Source: Deinococcus aquiradiocola
GTDB lineage: Bacteria; Deinococcota; Deinococci; Deinococcales; Deinococcaceae
Length of the DNA stretch: 64,000 nt
Reading direction: 5' to 3'
Assembly (NCBI RefSeq): GCF_014646915.1
Contig: NZ_BMOE01000003.1
Coordinates: 1 to 64,000 of the forward strand
The translations under genes were made by a program, and so were the position numbers. The notes beneath the pieces were generated by a model. It saw only the letters and a list, made by a program, of their open reading frames with translations. It made no database searches and was not told the DNA's origin. Of the stretch, positions 49,599 to 59,891 are shown one piece after another (position 1 is the stretch's first letter; the number at the start of each line of letters is the position of its first letter).

Positions 49599-50594
49599 AT
49601 GAAAGTACTGTTCATCGGCGGGACCGGCATCATCAGCAGCGCCTGCACGGCGCTCGCCGCGCAGCAGGGCGTGGACCTGTACCTCCTCAACCGCGGCACG
49701 TCCGCGTCCGCACGGCCCGCACCGGCAGGCGTGACACAGCTGCACGCCGACCTGCACGACGAGGCGGCCCTCACGCAGGTCCTGGCCGGTCATTCCTTCG
49801 ACGCGGTCGTGAACTGGATCGCGTTCACGCCGGAGCAGGTCGAGGCGGACCTGCGCGTCTTCCGTGGCCGCACGGCGCAGTACGTCTTCATCAGTTCCGC
49901 GTCCGCGTACCAGACCCCGCCCGCCAGCCTTCCCATCCTGGAATCCACGCCGCTGCGCAACCCGCACTGGGCGTACTCGCGCGACAAGATCGCCTGCGAG
50001 GAACGCCTCACGCGCGCGTACCGCGAGGAGGGCTTTCCCGTCACGGTCGTGCGGCCCTCGCACACGTACGACCGGACGCTCCTCCCGATGGACGGCGGCT
50101 ACACGGTCGTGCAGCGCATGAGGCAGGGCAAGCGCGTCGTCGTGCACGGTGACGGCACGTCCCTGTGGACGCTCACGCACCACCGGGATTTCGCGGTCGG
50201 CTTCCTGGGCCTGATCGGGAACCCGCACGCGGTCGGTGAGAGTTACCACATCACCGGCGACGAGGTCCTCACCTGGAATCAGATCTTCGAGACGGTCGCG
50301 CGCGCCGCCGGAGCGGAATTCCGGCCCGTGTACCTGCCGTCCGACCTGATCGCCGCGTACGACGCCGCGTGGGGTGCGGGCCTGCTCGGCGACAAGGCGC
50401 ACAGCATGGTGTTTGACAACAGCAAGGTGCGGCGCGCCGTTCCGGCGTTCCGGCCCGTCATTCCCTTCGCTCGCGGGGCGGAGGAGATCATGGCGTGGTA
50501 CGACGCCGACCCGGCCCGGCAGGTGGTGGACGCGGCCCTCGACCGGCGGATGGACGACATGATCGCCGCCTACGACCGCGCCTGGCCCCTCTGA
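49599..50594 (+). CDS. NAD-dependent epimerase/dehydratase family protein
   Basis: A 331-residue short-chain reductase/epimerase. MKVLFIGGTGIISSACTALA is the Rossmann GxxGxxS variant of the isoflavone-reductase/epimerase type, FISSASAYQ holds the catalytic serine, and YSRDKIACE is the YxxxK pair. It has a Tyr-rich substrate lobe (HITGDEVLTWNQIFETVARA). Its substrate is unknown; this branch is often annotated as nucleotide-sugar epimerase. ATG at 49599 follows GGGGGAACGC. It is monocistronic between a dioxygenase and a secreted protein gene. Confidence 0.85.
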   Translation: MKVLFIGGTGIISSACTALAAQQGVDLYLLNRGTSASARPAPAGVTQLHADLHDEAALTQVLAGHSFDAVVNWIAFTPEQVEADLRVFRGRTAQYVFISSASAYQTPPASLPILESTPLRNPHWAYSRDKIACEERLTRAYREEGFPVTVVRPSHTYDRTLLPMDGGYTVVQRMRQGKRVVVHGDGTSLWTLTHHRDFAVGFLGLIGNPHAVGESYHITGDEVLTWNQIFETVARAAGAEFRPVYLPSDLIAAYDAAWGAGLLGDKAHSMVFDNSKVRRAVPAFRPVIPFARGAEEIMAWYDADPARQVVDAALDRRMDDMIAAYDRAWPL

Positions 50595-50702
50595 CGCGCC
50601 TCGCTTGGTGCATGCGGACGTGAACGTGTCCTGAGAGCAGCCTCCTCATGGCCTGCATGTCCCGGTCAGGCTGGGGTCACTGCCGGCAGGCATCCTCGGG
50701 GC

Positions 50703-51584
50703 ATGAAACACATCCTTCTCGCCACCCTGCCGGTCCTCGCCCTCGGTGCGGCCAGCGCCGCCCCGAAGATCAGCGCGCAGAGCATCATCGTGAACCCCGT
50801 CACCAGCGACCTGAAGGTCCGCGTCTGGACGGACCGTGACCCGAGCGGCCAGAACACCCCCAGCTACAGCCGCGGCGACAAGATCCAGATCTTCGTGACG
50901 CCCAACAAGGACGCCTACGTGTACCTCTTCAACGTCGAGGCGGACGGCGGCGTCACGCAGATCCTCCCGAACCGCTTCAGTGGCGAGGCGCTCGTCAAGG
51001 CGAACGTCGTCAAGGCCTTCCCCGGCACGGGCGACAAGTTCACCTTCGACATCGCCGGTCCGGCAGGCGTGAACAAGGTGCTGGCCCTCGCGAGCAGCAC
51101 CCCGCTGAACCTGACGCAGCTGTCGTCCTTCAAGACCTCGCAGGACACCTTCGCGACCGTGAACGTGCAGGGTCAGGCGGGCCTCGCCCAGGCGCTCAGC
51201 ATCGTCGTCAATCCCGTCAAGGACAACGCCTGGGTGACGAGCACCGTGCAGTACGCCGTGGCTGCTCCCATCGCCCGCCCCGCGCCGGTCACGCCTGCCC
51301 CGGCCCCCCGTCCCGCGCCGGTCGCCACGCCCAAGCCAGCCCCGATGCCCGCCTGGACGTCCCGCAGCGAATGGGAGTCCAGCTTCACCAGCCGTGAGAA
51401 CCTCGACAGCGTGTACGTCCGCTACGTTCACGAACTGCAGGGTCAGGGTTACCGTCTGGTCGCCAGCAAACGCAGCGGCAACCACTACAACGCCACCTTC
51501 AACGGGCGCGGCAACGCCACCCTGAGCGTCAAGCAGGAAGGCCGCAGCGGCAAGTACGAGGTCAAGATCACGCGCCGCAGCTGA
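50703..51584 (+). CDS. Secreted DUF4384-type protein
   Basis: A 293-residue exported protein. Residues 1-19 form a signal peptide (LPVLALGAASA). Residues 30-125 match the DUF4384 pattern of a beta-sandwich seen in Deinococcus (SRGDKIQIFVTPNKDAYVYLFNVEADG, ITQILPNRF-like). A proline linker (PAPVTPAPAPRPAPVATPKPAP, about 195-220) leads to a small C-terminal domain of about 60 residues (YVHELQGQGYRLVASKRSGN, LSVKQEGRSGKYEVKI). Function is unknown; DUF4384 proteins are surface-associated. A strong terminator follows. Confidence 0.8.
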   Translation: MKHILLATLPVLALGAASAAPKISAQSIIVNPVTSDLKVRVWTDRDPSGQNTPSYSRGDKIQIFVTPNKDAYVYLFNVEADGGVTQILPNRFSGEALVKANVVKAFPGTGDKFTFDIAGPAGVNKVLALASSTPLNLTQLSSFKTSQDTFATVNVQGQAGLAQALSIVVNPVKDNAWVTSTVQYAVAAPIARPAPVTPAPAPRPAPVATPKPAPMPAWTSRSEWESSFTSRENLDSVYVRYVHELQGQGYRLVASKRSGNHYNATFNGRGNATLSVKQEGRSGKYEVKITRRS

Positions 51585-51622
51585 CCCGGCCCCGGACCAC
51601 ACCATCCCCAGTTCACAGCAGG

Positions 51623-51655
51623 CAGGCCCGCACACTCGGAAGGTGTGCGGGCCTG
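51623..51655. terminator. Strong bidirectional-type terminator
   Basis: CAGGCCCGCACAC (51623-51635) pairs perfectly with GTGTGCGGGCCTG (51643-51655), a 13-bp stem with a 7-base loop, followed by TCTTGTTG. It lies between the convergent secreted-protein and reductase genes. Confidence 0.85.
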
Positions 51656-51728
51656 TCTTGTTGGGGGGGAGGCTGAAGGCTCTTCATCCGGCCGGGCACT
51701 GCTCCTGAACGGTTGCCCGGTGGCAAGG

Positions 51729-52709
51729 TCAGGAGGGCGTGGCCTGCGTGCGCGACGTGAGCTGATCCACGGCGTCCACCTCTTCGGGCGTGAGGGTCCA
51801 GCGGACGGCGGCGACGTTCTGGTCGATCTGCTCGGGGCTGGTCGCGCCCGCGATGACGCTGCTCACGCCGTCCTGCGCGGCCAGCCAGCTGAACGCCAGC
51901 TCCAGCAGCGTGTGCCCGCGCTCCTCGGCGTAGGCGCGCAGCACCTCGACGCGGGCGAGGTTCTCGTCCGTCATGTAGCGGTTCCCCAGGCCCTTCCACG
52001 ACGCGAGGCGGGACCCGGCGGGCGCGGCCTCCCCGGCGCGGTACTTGCCGCTCAGCAGCCCGCTCGCGAGCGGGAAGTACGGCAGCAGCCCCAGGCCCAG
52101 CTCGCGCATGGTGGGCAGCAGGTCGTCCTCCACCTCGCGGACCAGCAGGCTGTACTCGTCCTGGCACGACACGAAGGTCACGCCCCCGGCGGCGCGGGCG
52201 GCGGCGTCCGCGTGCCGGACCTCGCTGGCGGGCAGGTTCGAGCAGCCCACGTAACGCACGAGGCCCTCCTTCACGAGGTCGTTGAGTGTCCCGAGCGTGT
52301 CCTCGATCGGGGTGGAGGGGTCCGGTATGTGCAGCTGGTACAGGTCGAGGCGGTCCGTGCCGAGGCGCTTCAGGCTGGCTTCCAGCGCCCGGCGGATGTA
52401 CTCGGGCCGCGCGCCCTTCAGGGGGCCGTGGTCGTCCGTGCCCATGTCCGCGCCGAACTTGCTGGCGAGGATCACGCGGTCCCGGTCGCGGCCCAGCGCG
52501 CGGCCGAGCATGATCTCCGACGTGCCTTTCGGGCCGCCCTGCGTGCCGCCGTACACGTCGGCCGTGTCGAAGAAGGTGATGCCCGCCTCCAGCGCGCGCT
52601 GTACCACGGCGTCCGTCCCGGCCTGATCGAGTTTCGCGCCGAAGTTGTTGCAGCCCAGTCCCACCAGTGACACCTGCAGGTCCGACGTTCCCAGCGTGCG
52701 TGTTTCCAT
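51729..52709 (-). CDS. Aldo/keto reductase
   Basis: A 326-residue NADPH-dependent reductase. METRTLGTSDLQVSLVGLGCNNFG is the family start; FDTADVYGG holds the catalytic Asp and Tyr, ILASKFGADM the lysine and YQLHIPDP the histidine. GATSPEQIDQNVAAV near the end binds NADPH. It belongs to the Tas/YhdN-like branch and differs from the other AKR in the window. ATG at 52709 was chosen; another is at 52718. The substrate is unknown. Confidence 0.9.
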   Translation of the reverse strand: METRTLGTSDLQVSLVGLGCNNFGAKLDQAGTDAVVQRALEAGITFFDTADVYGGTQGGPKGTSEIMLGRALGRDRDRVILASKFGADMGTDDHGPLKGARPEYIRRALEASLKRLGTDRLDLYQLHIPDPSTPIEDTLGTLNDLVKEGLVRYVGCSNLPASEVRHADAAARAAGGVTFVSCQDEYSLLVREVEDDLLPTMRELGLGLLPYFPLASGLLSGKYRAGEAAPAGSRLASWKGLGNRYMTDENLARVEVLRAYAEERGHTLLELAFSWLAAQDGVSSVIAGATSPEQIDQNVAAVRWTLTPEEVDAVDQLTSRTQATPS

Positions 52710-52885
52710 GCCGGTCATGCTGGCGCGGCGGCCGCGCCGGGAACGTGAGCGGGCATCCCGGGTGAAGTGCCGCTCCATGCCCGGCTGTTCCTGCACCGGG
52801 AACAACGGTGCTGGGACGGAGCGGCGCTGCCGGAAAGACTGATATGGTCTGGTGTGCTGCATTCCACCCTCCCAGGAGGCCCTGT

Positions 52886-53767
52886 ATGGCCGTAAGAAGC
52901 GCTTATCTCAGTCTGCTGCTGAGCGTGATCGTCGTCGCTCTCAAGGGCGGCGCGTACCTGCTGACGGGCAGTGTGGCGCTGTTCTCCGACGCGCTGGAGA
53001 GTGTCATCAACGTCGTCGCGGCCGGAGCAGCCATCGCGGCCCTGCTCGTCGCGCGCCGCCCGCCGGACGAGAACCACCCGTACGGGCATCAGAAGGCCGA
53101 GTACTTCAGTGCCGTGCTGGAGGGCGCCCTGATCATCGTGGCGGCCATCGCGATCATCTGGCAGTCGGTGCAGGCCCTGCAGCACCCTGCAGAGCTGGAG
53201 GCGCTCGGGATCGGCCTGGCCGTGTCGTCGGTCGCGACCCTGCTGAACTGGGCGTACGGGCAGTACCTGCTGCGCACGGGCCGCGCGCTGAAATCACCGG
53301 CGCTCGTGGCGGACGGTCACCACCTGCTGAGTGACGTGGTGACGAGCATCGGGGTGCTGGCGGGCGTGATCCTCGTGAAGCTCACGGGCTGGCAGGTGCT
53401 CGACCCGATCGCGGCGATTCTGGTGGCGCTGTACATCCTGTGGGTCGGGTACTCGCTGGTGCAGAACAGCCTCGTGAGCCTGCTGGACGAGGCGGCGCCC
53501 GTCGCGGTGCAGCACCAGATCAAGACGCTGGTGGCGACGCACGCGAGCGGCGCGCTCGAAGCGCACGACTTCCGGACCCGGCACGCGGGCGCCGTGACCT
53601 TCATCGACTTTCACCTCGTGGTGCCGGGTCACATGACGGTGGAGGCGGCGCACGCCATCTGCGATCAGCTGGAGGAGGCGATCGAGCAGGAAATTCCCAG
53701 CAGCGAGGTGACCATTCACGTCGAGCCGGAGAGCAAGGCAAAGCACCACGGCATCGTCGTGATGTGA
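52886..53767 (+). CDS. Cation diffusion facilitator (zinc/iron/manganese-type efflux)
   Basis: A 293-residue CDF transporter with six membrane helices. Metal-site residues are in SDALESVINVVAAG (helix II, with Asp and Asn) and ADGHHLLSDVVTSIG (helix V, His and Asp), and HHGIVVM is the end of the cytoplasmic domain. DENHPYGHQKAEYFSA follows the first pair, typical of the family. The metal (Zn, Fe or Mn) is not settled by these motifs; a helix II Asp/Asn pair differs from the classic HxxxD. ATG at 52886 follows CAGGAGGCCCT. It is monocistronic, ending with a hairpin. Confidence 0.92.
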   Translation: MAVRSAYLSLLLSVIVVALKGGAYLLTGSVALFSDALESVINVVAAGAAIAALLVARRPPDENHPYGHQKAEYFSAVLEGALIIVAAIAIIWQSVQALQHPAELEALGIGLAVSSVATLLNWAYGQYLLRTGRALKSPALVADGHHLLSDVVTSIGVLAGVILVKLTGWQVLDPIAAILVALYILWVGYSLVQNSLVSLLDEAAPVAVQHQIKTLVATHASGALEAHDFRTRHAGAVTFIDFHLVVPGHMTVEAAHAICDQLEEAIEQEIPSSEVTIHVEPESKAKHHGIVVM

Positions 53768-53794
53768 CCGGCTGCCCGCCCGGCGGGCAGCCGG
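53768..53794 (+). terminator. Hairpin after the CDF gene
   Basis: CCGGCTGCCCGCC and GGCGGGCAGCCGG (53768-53794) form a long perfect inverted repeat directly after the stop codon. It has no T-run, so it may stop transcription weakly or protect the 3' end. Confidence 0.55.
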
Positions 53795-54095
53795 GTGAGG
53801 GGAGGGGCGCGCGTTCCGCTGGTCGGAGCCGCGCCCCTGCTGCTGTCGGGCGCGGTTGCAAGCGCTTCCGGGACCCAGCGGGCGAGCCGGCAGGTGCAGC
53901 AAATACGTCTGGGAGGAATTTTTTGTGTTCTGCGTGTTCCTGCGGGCCTGGTGGCTGGCGGAGACCGATTCCGGTGGGGCGTCCATGGCCGCCGCCGCCT
54001 GCACCGAATTCAGTCTTTTCCGGATCTTAATGGGGCCGGATGGCGTCCCACTGGGAGCGGATGCAGCCTGTCCGGGGCTGCCTCAGGTCGTGCGT
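53795..54095. promoter_or_regulatory. Non-coding region with a LacI-type operator half-match
   Basis: The region holds no gene. At 53857-53870 the sequence TGCAAGCGCTTCCG keeps the AAGCGCTT core of the operator found at 54097 and 55236. It lies 240 bp before the regulator's promoter and may be an auxiliary site for looping, or a chance match. The rest shows nothing recognisable. Confidence 0.4.
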
Positions 54096-54124
54096 TTGAC
54101 AGCGCTTTCTTGATGGCGTATTGT
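54096..54124 (+). promoter_or_regulatory. Promoter of lacI-type gene with operator in the spacer
   Basis: TTGACA (54096-54101), 17 nt, then TATTGT (54119-54124) is an excellent sigma-70-type promoter. It overlaps the operator-like palindrome TGACAGCGCTTTCT (54097-54110), so the encoded repressor probably controls itself. The start codon lies 15 bp after the -10. Confidence 0.7.
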
Positions 54125-54138
54125 CACGGCAAGCACTT

Positions 54139-55146
54139 ATGGAACAGACTGTCACGCTCGACCAGGTCGCACGTCGTGCTGGCGTGTCCTCAAGCACCGT
54201 ATCCCGCATCATCAACGGAACGGCCCGCGTGAGTGACGCCAAGCGCGAGACGGTGATCCGTATCATGGCCGAGCTGAACTATCGCCCAAACGTGCTTGCC
54301 CGCAGTCTCGCCAGTGGCCGGACGATGGGCGTCGGCATCCTCACCCAGGACATCTCCAGCCCCTTCTATGGCAGCATGCTGCGCGGCATCGAGGGCGCCC
54401 TGCAGGGCACCGGCTACCACCCGATCTTCATCAGCGGGCACTGGCACCTGCAGGAGGAACTCGAAGCGATCGATTTTCTCCTCTCCCGCAAGGTGGACGG
54501 CGTCATCGTGCTGGGCGGCGGCGTTCCCGACCACCGCCTGCAGGAAGTCAGCCGTCAACTCCCGATGATCGTGCTCGGGAGGACCGTTCCCGGCCTGGAG
54601 GACCAGTGCCTGCGGCTCGACAACCGCGCCGGGGCGTACGAGGCGACCCGTCACCTGATCGAACTCGGGCACCGCAGCGTCGCGCACATCGCGGGCGAAC
54701 CGACGCACCGGGACGCGCAGGACCGCGTGGACGGCTACCGGGCCGCCCTCGAGGACGCGGGCCTGACCTTCGACGCGGACCTCGTCCAGCCGGGCGATTT
54801 CCACGAGGCGGCCGGATTTCTCGCCGCCACGCGTCTGGTGGACGGCCGCAAGGTCTTCAGTGCGATCTTCGCGGCGAACGACCAGATGGCGTACGGGGCG
54901 AGGCTCGCGCTGCACCGCAAGGGTCTGCGCGTCCCGGAGGACATCTCGCTGGTGGGTTTCGACGACCTGCCGGGCTCCATGTACACCACGCCTCCACTCA
55001 CCACCGTGCAGCAGCCGGTGGAGGACATGGGCCGCGAGGCGGCCCTCGGAATGCTGCGCCTGCTGCGCGGCGAGCGGGCCGAGGTGGCACGCCTGGACGT
55101 GCGGCTGGTGCTGCGCGAGTCCACCGTGCGCCGCCGGAATCCCTGA
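54139..55146 (+). CDS. LacI-family transcriptional regulator of the sugar locus
   Basis: A 335-residue repressor. Residues 5-28 (VTLDQVARRAGVSSSTVSRIING) form the LacI helix-turn-helix, followed by the hinge YRPNVLARSLASGRTMGVGI. The periplasmic-binding-like core has two lobes (SSPFYGSMLRGIEGALQ, VDGVIVLGGGVPDHRLQ, SLVGFDDLPGSMYTTPPLTTV). It lies just before the ABC importer and binds the GAAAGCGCTTTC-type palindrome found there. The ligand is probably an oligosaccharide imported by the system. An upstream in-frame ATG at 54121 falls within the -10 box, so 54139 is used. Confidence 0.93.
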   Translation: MEQTVTLDQVARRAGVSSSTVSRIINGTARVSDAKRETVIRIMAELNYRPNVLARSLASGRTMGVGILTQDISSPFYGSMLRGIEGALQGTGYHPIFISGHWHLQEELEAIDFLLSRKVDGVIVLGGGVPDHRLQEVSRQLPMIVLGRTVPGLEDQCLRLDNRAGAYEATRHLIELGHRSVAHIAGEPTHRDAQDRVDGYRAALEDAGLTFDADLVQPGDFHEAAGFLAATRLVDGRKVFSAIFAANDQMAYGARLALHRKGLRVPEDISLVGFDDLPGSMYTTPPLTTVQQPVEDMGREAALGMLRLLRGERAEVARLDVRLVLRESTVRRRNP

Positions 55147-55235
55147 CCGGTCCTTCGTAGATCTCTGTTCTGTTCCTGTCTGACCTTCCACGGGAGGCGC
55201 ACGCCGAGACCCTTCGGTGCACCGCGACCTTCATC

Positions 55236-55249
55236 TGAAAGCGCTTTCA
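55236..55249. promoter_or_regulatory. Operator palindrome upstream of the sugar binding protein gene
   Basis: TGAAAGCGCTTTCA is a perfect 14-bp palindrome, 44 bp before the binding-protein gene. It has the central CG expected for LacI/GalR family regulators and matches the site in the regulator promoter (TGACAGCGCTTTCT). Binding here would repress the whole import and glycosidase operon. Confidence 0.75.
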
Positions 55250-55293
55250 ATGCCACTCTCCGGCACGTCCGTGCCAGTTCCCAGGAGGAACCC

Positions 55294-56556
<1,263 letters not shown>

Positions 56557-56567
56557 GTCCCTCCGCA

Positions 56568-56597
56568 CGGGTGGCTCCCCCACCGGGGGGCCGCCCG
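56568..56597 (+). other. Intercistronic stem-loop after the binding-protein gene
   Basis: CGGGTGGCTCCCC and GGGGGGCCGCCCG pair with one or two wobble positions. It lies between the stop of the binding-protein gene and the permease. Such loops in sugar ABC operons protect the 5' message and lower the level of downstream genes. Confidence 0.5.
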
Positions 56598-56644
56598 CGT
56601 CCACATCCCCTGAACCCTTTTCCACCGCAGGAGACCTCACGCCG

Positions 56645-57625
56645 ATGCAAGCGAGCGCCACCGCCCCACCCCGCCCGAAACGCAGTCCCGCCGAACGCTG
56701 GGAGTCCTTCCAGCGCCGCTACGCGCCGTACATCTTCATCAGCCCCTTCTTCATCCTGTTCCTGGTGTTCGGCCTGTTCCCGATCGTGTTCTCGCTGTAC
56801 CTGTCCTTCCACAGCTGGCAGCCCGCCGCGGGCCTCGGCAGCATGAAGTTCATCGGGTGGCGGAACTTCACGGACAACCTCACGGACCCCACCTTCTGGC
56901 AGTCGCTGCGCAACACCGGCATCCTCGCGCTGGAGTCCGGCGTGCCGCAGCACCTGATCGCCATTCCGCTCGCCTTCGCGATCCACACCAGCCTCAAGCG
57001 CGTGCAGGGCCTCGTGACGGCGCTGTACTTCCTGCCGTACATCACGTCGGTCGTCGCGGTGTCCGTCATCTTCGTGACACTGTTCAGCTGGCAGTACGGC
57101 GTGCTGAACGTCGTCCTGACCGGCCTGCACCACCTGCCGCTCATCGGCGGCCTGTTCCCCGCCGAGAAGATCAACTGGCTCGGCAACCGCGATTTCGTGC
57201 AGCCTGCCGTGGCGAGCGTCGTCGTGTGGCGCTACGTCGGCTGGAACACCGTGCTGTACCTGTCCGGCATTCAGGCCATCCCGTCGGACCTGTACGAGGC
57301 GGCCAGCGTGGACGGCGCCACCACCGGGCAGCAGTTCCGGTACATCACGCTCCCGCTGCTGCGCCCCATCATGTTCGTCGCGATCACCCTGACGCTCATC
57401 GGGAACCTGCAGCTGTTCGAGGAACCGTACATCATCGCGGGCGATTCGGGCGGCATCGGCAGCGTGGCCCTCACGACCGTCATGTACATGTACCGCACGT
57501 ACAACTTCTACGGCGACGCCGGACTCGCCGCCGCCATGTCGTGGCTGCTGTTCATCCTGATCGGCGCCCTGACCCTCGTGAACAACCGCATCTTCGGCAA
57601 GAGCCGACTCTCCGGGAGCGACTGA
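56645..57625 (+). CDS. ABC sugar transporter, permease 1 (MalF-type)
   Basis: A 326-residue permease with six membrane helices. YAPYIFISPFFILFLVFGLFPIVFSLYLSF is the first helix, typical of MalF/UgpA proteins; the EAA loop is QAIPSDLYEAASVDGATTGQQFRYITLPLL. No ATPase gene follows in this locus. ATG at 56645 is preceded by GCAGGAG at a longer than usual 12-nt distance. The next permease starts two bases after its stop. Confidence 0.93.
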   Translation: MQASATAPPRPKRSPAERWESFQRRYAPYIFISPFFILFLVFGLFPIVFSLYLSFHSWQPAAGLGSMKFIGWRNFTDNLTDPTFWQSLRNTGILALESGVPQHLIAIPLAFAIHTSLKRVQGLVTALYFLPYITSVVAVSVIFVTLFSWQYGVLNVVLTGLHHLPLIGGLFPAEKINWLGNRDFVQPAVASVVVWRYVGWNTVLYLSGIQAIPSDLYEAASVDGATTGQQFRYITLPLLRPIMFVAITLTLIGNLQLFEEPYIIAGDSGGIGSVALTTVMYMYRTYNFYGDAGLAAAMSWLLFILIGALTLVNNRIFGKSRLSGSD

Positions 57626-57626
57626 G

Positions 57627-58499
57627 ATGGCCGTCACCTACACCCGCCCGCCCGCCCCCGCCCGTGAAGGCGGCGCCCTCAAGCCCCTCGGGCGCGGCGC
57701 GGCCCTGCTGCTGCTCGTCGCGGGCGCCCTCCTCACGGTGCTGCCCTTCTACTTCATGTTCGTGTTCGCCACGCACTCCCGCAGTGAGATCTTCAACCTC
57801 CCGCCGCCCGCGTGGTTCGGTGACCACACCCCGCAGAACTACGACAGCCTGCTCGGCCGCACGCCCTTCTGGCGGAACCTGTGGAACAGCCTGTACCTGG
57901 CCGTCATGGCGACCGGCACCACCCTGTTCTTCTGCTCGCTCGCCGGGTACGCCTTCGCGATGTACAACTTCCGGTTCCGTGACGGGCTGTTCAACGTGGT
58001 CCTCGCGACGCTGCTCATCCCGAACGCGCTGAACATCGTGCCGTTCGCGCTGATCATGCAGGCCTTCGGGTGGATCGACACGCCCCGCGCCCTGTGGGTG
58101 CCGGGCATGGCGGGCGCGTTCGGGATCTTCCTGATGCGGCAGTACATCGGTTCAGCCATCCCGCGCGAACTGGTCGAGGCGGCCCGCATCGACGGGTGCA
58201 GCGAGTTCACCATCTACCGCCGCATCATCGTGCCGCTGTGCGGTCCGGCCATGGCGACGCTGGGTCTCGTGACGTTCATCGCGTCGTGGAACAACTTCCT
58301 GGGGCCGCTCATCATCTTCCGAAGCGCGCAGACGTTCACGGCGCCGCTCGCGCTGCGCAGCCTGCAGGGCCTCGTGAACACCGACTGGGGCGCCCTGATG
58401 CTCGGGGTGGGCCTGACGGTGCTGCCGCTGCTGGTGGTGTTCGCCCTCGCGAGCCGTCAGCTGATCGCGGGCCTGACCGCCGGGGCCACCAAGGGATGA
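57627..58499 (+). CDS. ABC sugar transporter, permease 2 (MalG-type)
   Basis: A 290-residue permease with six membrane helices. LLVAGALLTVLPFYFMFVFATHS is the first helix; the EAA loop reads SAIPRELVEAARIDGCSEFTIYRRIIVPLCGPAMATL, with the EAARIDG core. It pairs with permease 1. It is followed by a secreted hydrolase whose ATG overlaps its stop by 4 bp (ATGA), so transporter and enzyme are translated together. The ATPase must come from elsewhere, as in systems using a shared MsmK-like protein. Confidence 0.94.
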   Translation: MAVTYTRPPAPAREGGALKPLGRGAALLLLVAGALLTVLPFYFMFVFATHSRSEIFNLPPPAWFGDHTPQNYDSLLGRTPFWRNLWNSLYLAVMATGTTLFFCSLAGYAFAMYNFRFRDGLFNVVLATLLIPNALNIVPFALIMQAFGWIDTPRALWVPGMAGAFGIFLMRQYIGSAIPRELVEAARIDGCSEFTIYRRIIVPLCGPAMATLGLVTFIASWNNFLGPLIIFRSAQTFTAPLALRSLQGLVNTDWGALMLGVGLTVLPLLVVFALASRQLIAGLTAGATKG

Positions 58500-59845
58500 C
58501 GGGGATCGCTGGCGTCACGCTCAGGCCCCTGCGGGCGCTGCTGACGACCTCTCTGCTGCTGCTCGGCGCGGTGAATGCCGCCGCGCCCGCTGCCCCCCCG
58601 GCGGGCGGACCGGTGCCTGGCGCCGGGACACCTGCCGTCGTCACGCTGACGCTCGGTGAGACCGGGACATCCATCTCGCCGCTCGCGGTGTCGGGATTCA
58701 ACGTGCCGTACGACATGTCGGTCGCGGAAGCGCTCCCAGCGGTCCGGTCCATCGCGCCGACCAGCCTGCGCTACCCGCCCGGCAACGTCGGCGACGAGCA
58801 GGACCTCACCCGCTCCGGCCTGACCGGCTTCCGCTCCACCCTCCAGCTCGCCGGACCACAGGCGCGGGCGACCGTCGAGACGCGCGTGTTCTCCACCCGC
58901 CCCGACGCCCGAAACCGCCCCGAGGACGCCGCGCAGGCCGCCCGAGACGCCCGCGCCCTCGGCCTGAACGTGGAGTACTGGGAGATCGGGAACGAACCGG
59001 ACCTGTACGCCACCAACCGTGGCGACCCCAGCTGGACGCCCGAACGCTACTGCCGTACCTTCCGCGCGCAGCGCGCCGCGATCCTGCAGGTGGACCCGCG
59101 TGCCCGTTTCGCCGGCCCGGCCGTGTCCAACGTGACGGGCGCGGGTGGCCCCTTCCTGGAGGCGTTCGTGAAGGCTTGCGGCGACGTCGTGGACCTGCTG
59201 ACATGGCACGAGTACCCCACCGACGGGCAGGGCAGCGACGAGGACGCGCTCGCCACGGCGGACCGCGTCACGCAGCACCTGCAGCGCCACCGGGCCCTGA
59301 TGGCCGATCCCGCCAGCAATCCGCTCGGCGCGGGCCGCACGGTGGGGTACGGCGTGACCGAGTACGGCCTGTCGTACGTCTCCAACCGTTCCCGGCACCT
59401 GTCCGACATGGTCGCGGCCCTCTGGGCGGCCGAGACGACCCTGCGCCTCGCGGACGGCGGCGCGACCCTCGCGCAGTACTTCGCGCTGATCGGGTCCGGC
59501 AGCCACGGCCTCGTGGACCTCGCGGGCATCCCGCGCCCCACCCTGTACGCCTTCCGCGAACTGCGCACCTACGCGGGCACGGCGCTCCCGCTGCACAGCA
59601 GTGACCCCGCCGTGTGGGCGCACGCCGCCCTGAACGGCACGCGCCTCACCGTCATCGCGAGCAACACCGCCACCACGCCCGCCGTGCTGCGCACCGCCCT
59701 GCCCGGCTACCGGCTGCTCGGCGCGAAAGGCTTCACCGCGCAGACCGTGGACGACGAGGCGCCGCCCGCCCGACGCCCGCTCGGCGCGGACCTCACCCTG
59801 CCCGCCCGGTCCCTGACGCGCCTCGTGTACGCCCGCCAGCCCTGA
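58496..59845 (+). CDS. Secreted clan GH-A glycoside hydrolase
   Basis: A 449-residue enzyme. The first 30 residues look like a signal peptide (ALLTTSLLLLGAVNAAAPA). The (beta/alpha)8 domain has an acid/base glutamate in YWEIGNEPDLY (E167) and a likely nucleophile in GVTEYGLSYV (E289), the two-glutamate pattern of clan GH-A retaining enzymes. A short C-terminal beta domain follows (NTATTPAVLRTALPGYRLLGAKG). It resembles the GH39, GH51 and GH79 groups, but the exact family cannot be assigned by eye. Coupled to permease 2. It would release sugars outside the cell for import. Confidence 0.75.
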   Translation: MTGIAGVTLRPLRALLTTSLLLLGAVNAAAPAAPPAGGPVPGAGTPAVVTLTLGETGTSISPLAVSGFNVPYDMSVAEALPAVRSIAPTSLRYPPGNVGDEQDLTRSGLTGFRSTLQLAGPQARATVETRVFSTRPDARNRPEDAAQAARDARALGLNVEYWEIGNEPDLYATNRGDPSWTPERYCRTFRAQRAAILQVDPRARFAGPAVSNVTGAGGPFLEAFVKACGDVVDLLTWHEYPTDGQGSDEDALATADRVTQHLQRHRALMADPASNPLGAGRTVGYGVTEYGLSYVSNRSRHLSDMVAALWAAETTLRLADGGATLAQYFALIGSGSHGLVDLAGIPRPTLYAFRELRTYAGTALPLHSSDPAVWAHAALNGTRLTVIASNTATTPAVLRTALPGYRLLGAKGFTAQTVDDEAPPARRPLGADLTLPARSLTRLVYARQP

Positions 59846-59891
59846 CCCCCACCCGAACCCCACCCCCAATCCAGTCCAGAGAGAGGTCCCC

